From Gallionella sp. (GTDB lineage: Bacteria; Pseudomonadota; Gammaproteobacteria; Burkholderiales; Gallionellaceae), in the NCBI GenBank assembly GCA_017880945.1, contig JADGRM010000137.1, positions 1 through 6,007 of the forward strand: a stretch of DNA of 6,007 nucleotides, in the 5' to 3' direction. The translations under genes were made by a program, and so were the position numbers. The notes under the pieces were generated by a model, which saw nothing but the letters and a program-made list of their open reading frames with translations, made no database searches and was not told where the DNA came from. Shown here piece by piece: positions 5,618 through 6,007 of this stretch. How positions within the stretch are numbered: the first letter of the stretch is position 1; each line of letters opens with the position of its first letter.

Positions 5618-5916
5618 CGCTTTGCGCTCAGCAATCCCGCCTTGGTGAGCGCGCTTTCTAAAAAATCATTCTCCAGCGTGAGCTGCCCGATCTTGGCGTG
5701 GCGTATCTTGAGATCGGGTTCAGCGGCCTTTGTTCTTGGGCCGCTGCCAAACACGTCGGCTGCTGACTCCTGCAACTGCTGCTTCCATTCCGAAATCTGG
5801 TTGGGGTGTACATCAAAGTGTTCAGCCAACTCCGCCAGTGTCTTGTCGCCCTTGATCGCGGCTATTGCCACCTTGGCCTTGAATCCCGGTGCGTGATTCC
5901 TTCTCGTCCTTCTCAT
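4787..5916 (-). CDS. OrfAB transposase made by -1 frameshift
   Basis: In IS3 elements the active transposase is a fusion of OrfA and OrfB made by ribosomes slipping back one base. Here the slip would occur at T TTT TTA (minus strand, 5665-5659). After it the -1 frame reads RKRAHQGGIAERKA and enters OrfB at its ATG with no stop. Upstream of the heptamer the -1 frame is closed by a TGA directly abutting it. The product would have about 104 OrfA residues' worth of sequence shortened to roughly 86, then 14 linking residues and the 276 of OrfB. The fusion brings the OrfA DNA-binding helix-turn-helix together with the DDE domain; OrfA alone is generally a regulator. Confidence 0.75.
5614..5916 (-). 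CDS. IS3-family transposase OrfA (helix-turn-helix)
   Basis: OrfA binds the IS ends and regulates transposition. The 100-residue product has the HTH_Tnp_1 pattern FKAKVAIAAIKGDKTLAELAEHF then DVHPNQISEWKQQL (about 12-48), followed by a leucine-rich helix (about 69-96) that would form the zipper for dimerisation. The frame is open up to 5973, but I chose ATG 5916 because AGAGGAG (5930-5924) lies seven bases upstream and the earlier residues are not typical of the family. It ends with TGA at 5616-5614, overlapping the orfB ATG. The gene contains the frameshift heptamer near codon 84. Confidence 0.93.
   Translation of the reverse strand: MRRTRRNHAPGFKAKVAIAAIKGDKTLAELAEHFDVHPNQISEWKQQLQESAADVFGSGPRTKAAEPDLKIRHAKIGQLTLENDFLESALTKAGLLSAKR
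5624..5665 (-). promoter_or_regulatory. Programmed -1 frameshift signal in the IS
   Basis: The heptamer T TTT TTA (5665-5659) is in the correct register of orfA (GAT TTT TTA GAA). Six bases later a perfect seven-pair stem, GCGCTCA (5652-5646) with TGAGCGC (5630-5624), encloses a 15-base loop. Heptamer, spacing and hairpin together are the standard layout for -1 frameshifting. Confidence 0.8.
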
Positions 5917-5923
5917 GCGCTTG

Positions 5924-5930
5924 CTCCTCT
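5924..5930 (-). promoter_or_regulatory. Ribosome binding site of orfA
   Basis: AGAGGAG lies seven bases before ATG 5916 and decides this start over the upstream in-frame ATG at 5973. Confidence 0.8.
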
Positions 5931-5934
5931 GTTT

Positions 5935-5951
5935 GCCGTGACCTGCACGGC
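5935..5951 (-). other. Hairpin in the orfA leader
   Basis: GCCGTG and CACGGC form a perfect six-pair stem with a five-base loop, four bases upstream of the orfA ribosome site. It could affect translation of the transposase; it does not cover the Shine-Dalgarno. Confidence 0.4.
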
Positions 5952-5981
5952 TTGGGTTGAGCAAGGCTAACACTTAACGGG

Positions 5982-6004
5982 CTGTCCGAATTTGCGAGGC
6001 CACT
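5982..6004. repeat. Right terminal inverted repeat of the IS3-family element
   Basis: These bases are the partner of 4725-4747 (18 of 23 matching), beginning CTGTCCG and ending at CCACT. The probable element end is the CCA at 6000-6002. This end is upstream of the transposase genes. Confidence 0.75.
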
Positions 6005-6007
6005 TCT

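Larger units (their letters stand above)
4727..6002 (-). mobile_element. Complete IS3-family insertion sequence (~1276 bp)
   Basis: The element carries two overlapping transposase frames (orfA upstream, orfB downstream, both on the minus strand), imperfect 23-bp terminal inverted repeats and TG...CA ends. Size and two-frame layout are typical of IS3. A second, subterminal inverted repeat lies inside: TTAAGTGGAAGCCTTGC (4761-4777) against the complement of 5961-5977, 15 of 17 matching. Both frames and the catalytic residues are intact, so the copy may be active. The bases flanking 4727 and 6002 (GAG and CTT) do not form a target duplication, though the window ends five bases past the element. 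I cannot name the subgroup or the ISfinder entry from memory. Confidence 0.9.

Overview
The window looks like chromosomal DNA of a betaproteobacterium. RecJ and LysC both read like betaproteobacterial proteins, and a tRNA-Ser(GCU) follows lysC. A Nitrosomonadales/Gallionellaceae-type host is my guess from protein flavour and repeat content; I cannot verify it without a search.

Layout. Bases 1-650 (minus strand) hold the N-terminal two thirds or less of a MgtC/SapB-DUF4010 membrane protein that runs off the left edge. Upstream of it on the same strand is recJ (751-2448), the 5'-3' single-strand exonuclease; a hairpin-forming repeat (677-744) lies in the gap. A divergent intergenic region (2449-2635) separates recJ from lysC (2636-3868, plus strand), a feedback-regulated aspartate kinase with a GTG start and a likely internal start for a separate regulatory (beta) subunit. 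A 125-bp imperfect palindrome begins three bases after the lysC stop. It is followed by a strong promoter and tRNA-Ser(GCU) at 4053-4146.

From 4108 to 4725 there is no convincing protein gene. The last ~39 bases of the tRNA plus about 150 bp of its 3' flank are repeated 423-424 bp downstream, the second copy starting with a broken tRNA-Ser 3' end. An AT-rich spacer separates the copies. The arrangement resembles the scar of an integration or duplication at a tRNA gene.

A complete IS3-family insertion sequence fills 4727-6002. It has imperfect terminal inverted repeats, subterminal inverted repeats, an orfA and an orfB with intact DDE residues, and a textbook -1 frameshift signal (T TTT TTA plus a hairpin six bases downstream) that would make the OrfAB transposase.

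The genes do not form one pathway: recJ is DNA repair, lysC is entry to lysine/threonine/methionine synthesis, and the tRNA is translation. I see no new defence or biosynthetic system. The items most worth a second look are the tRNA-Ser-linked duplication with its conserved hairpin block, a 21-bp dispersed repeat that adds seven residues in frame to the membrane protein, and the palindromic element after lysC.
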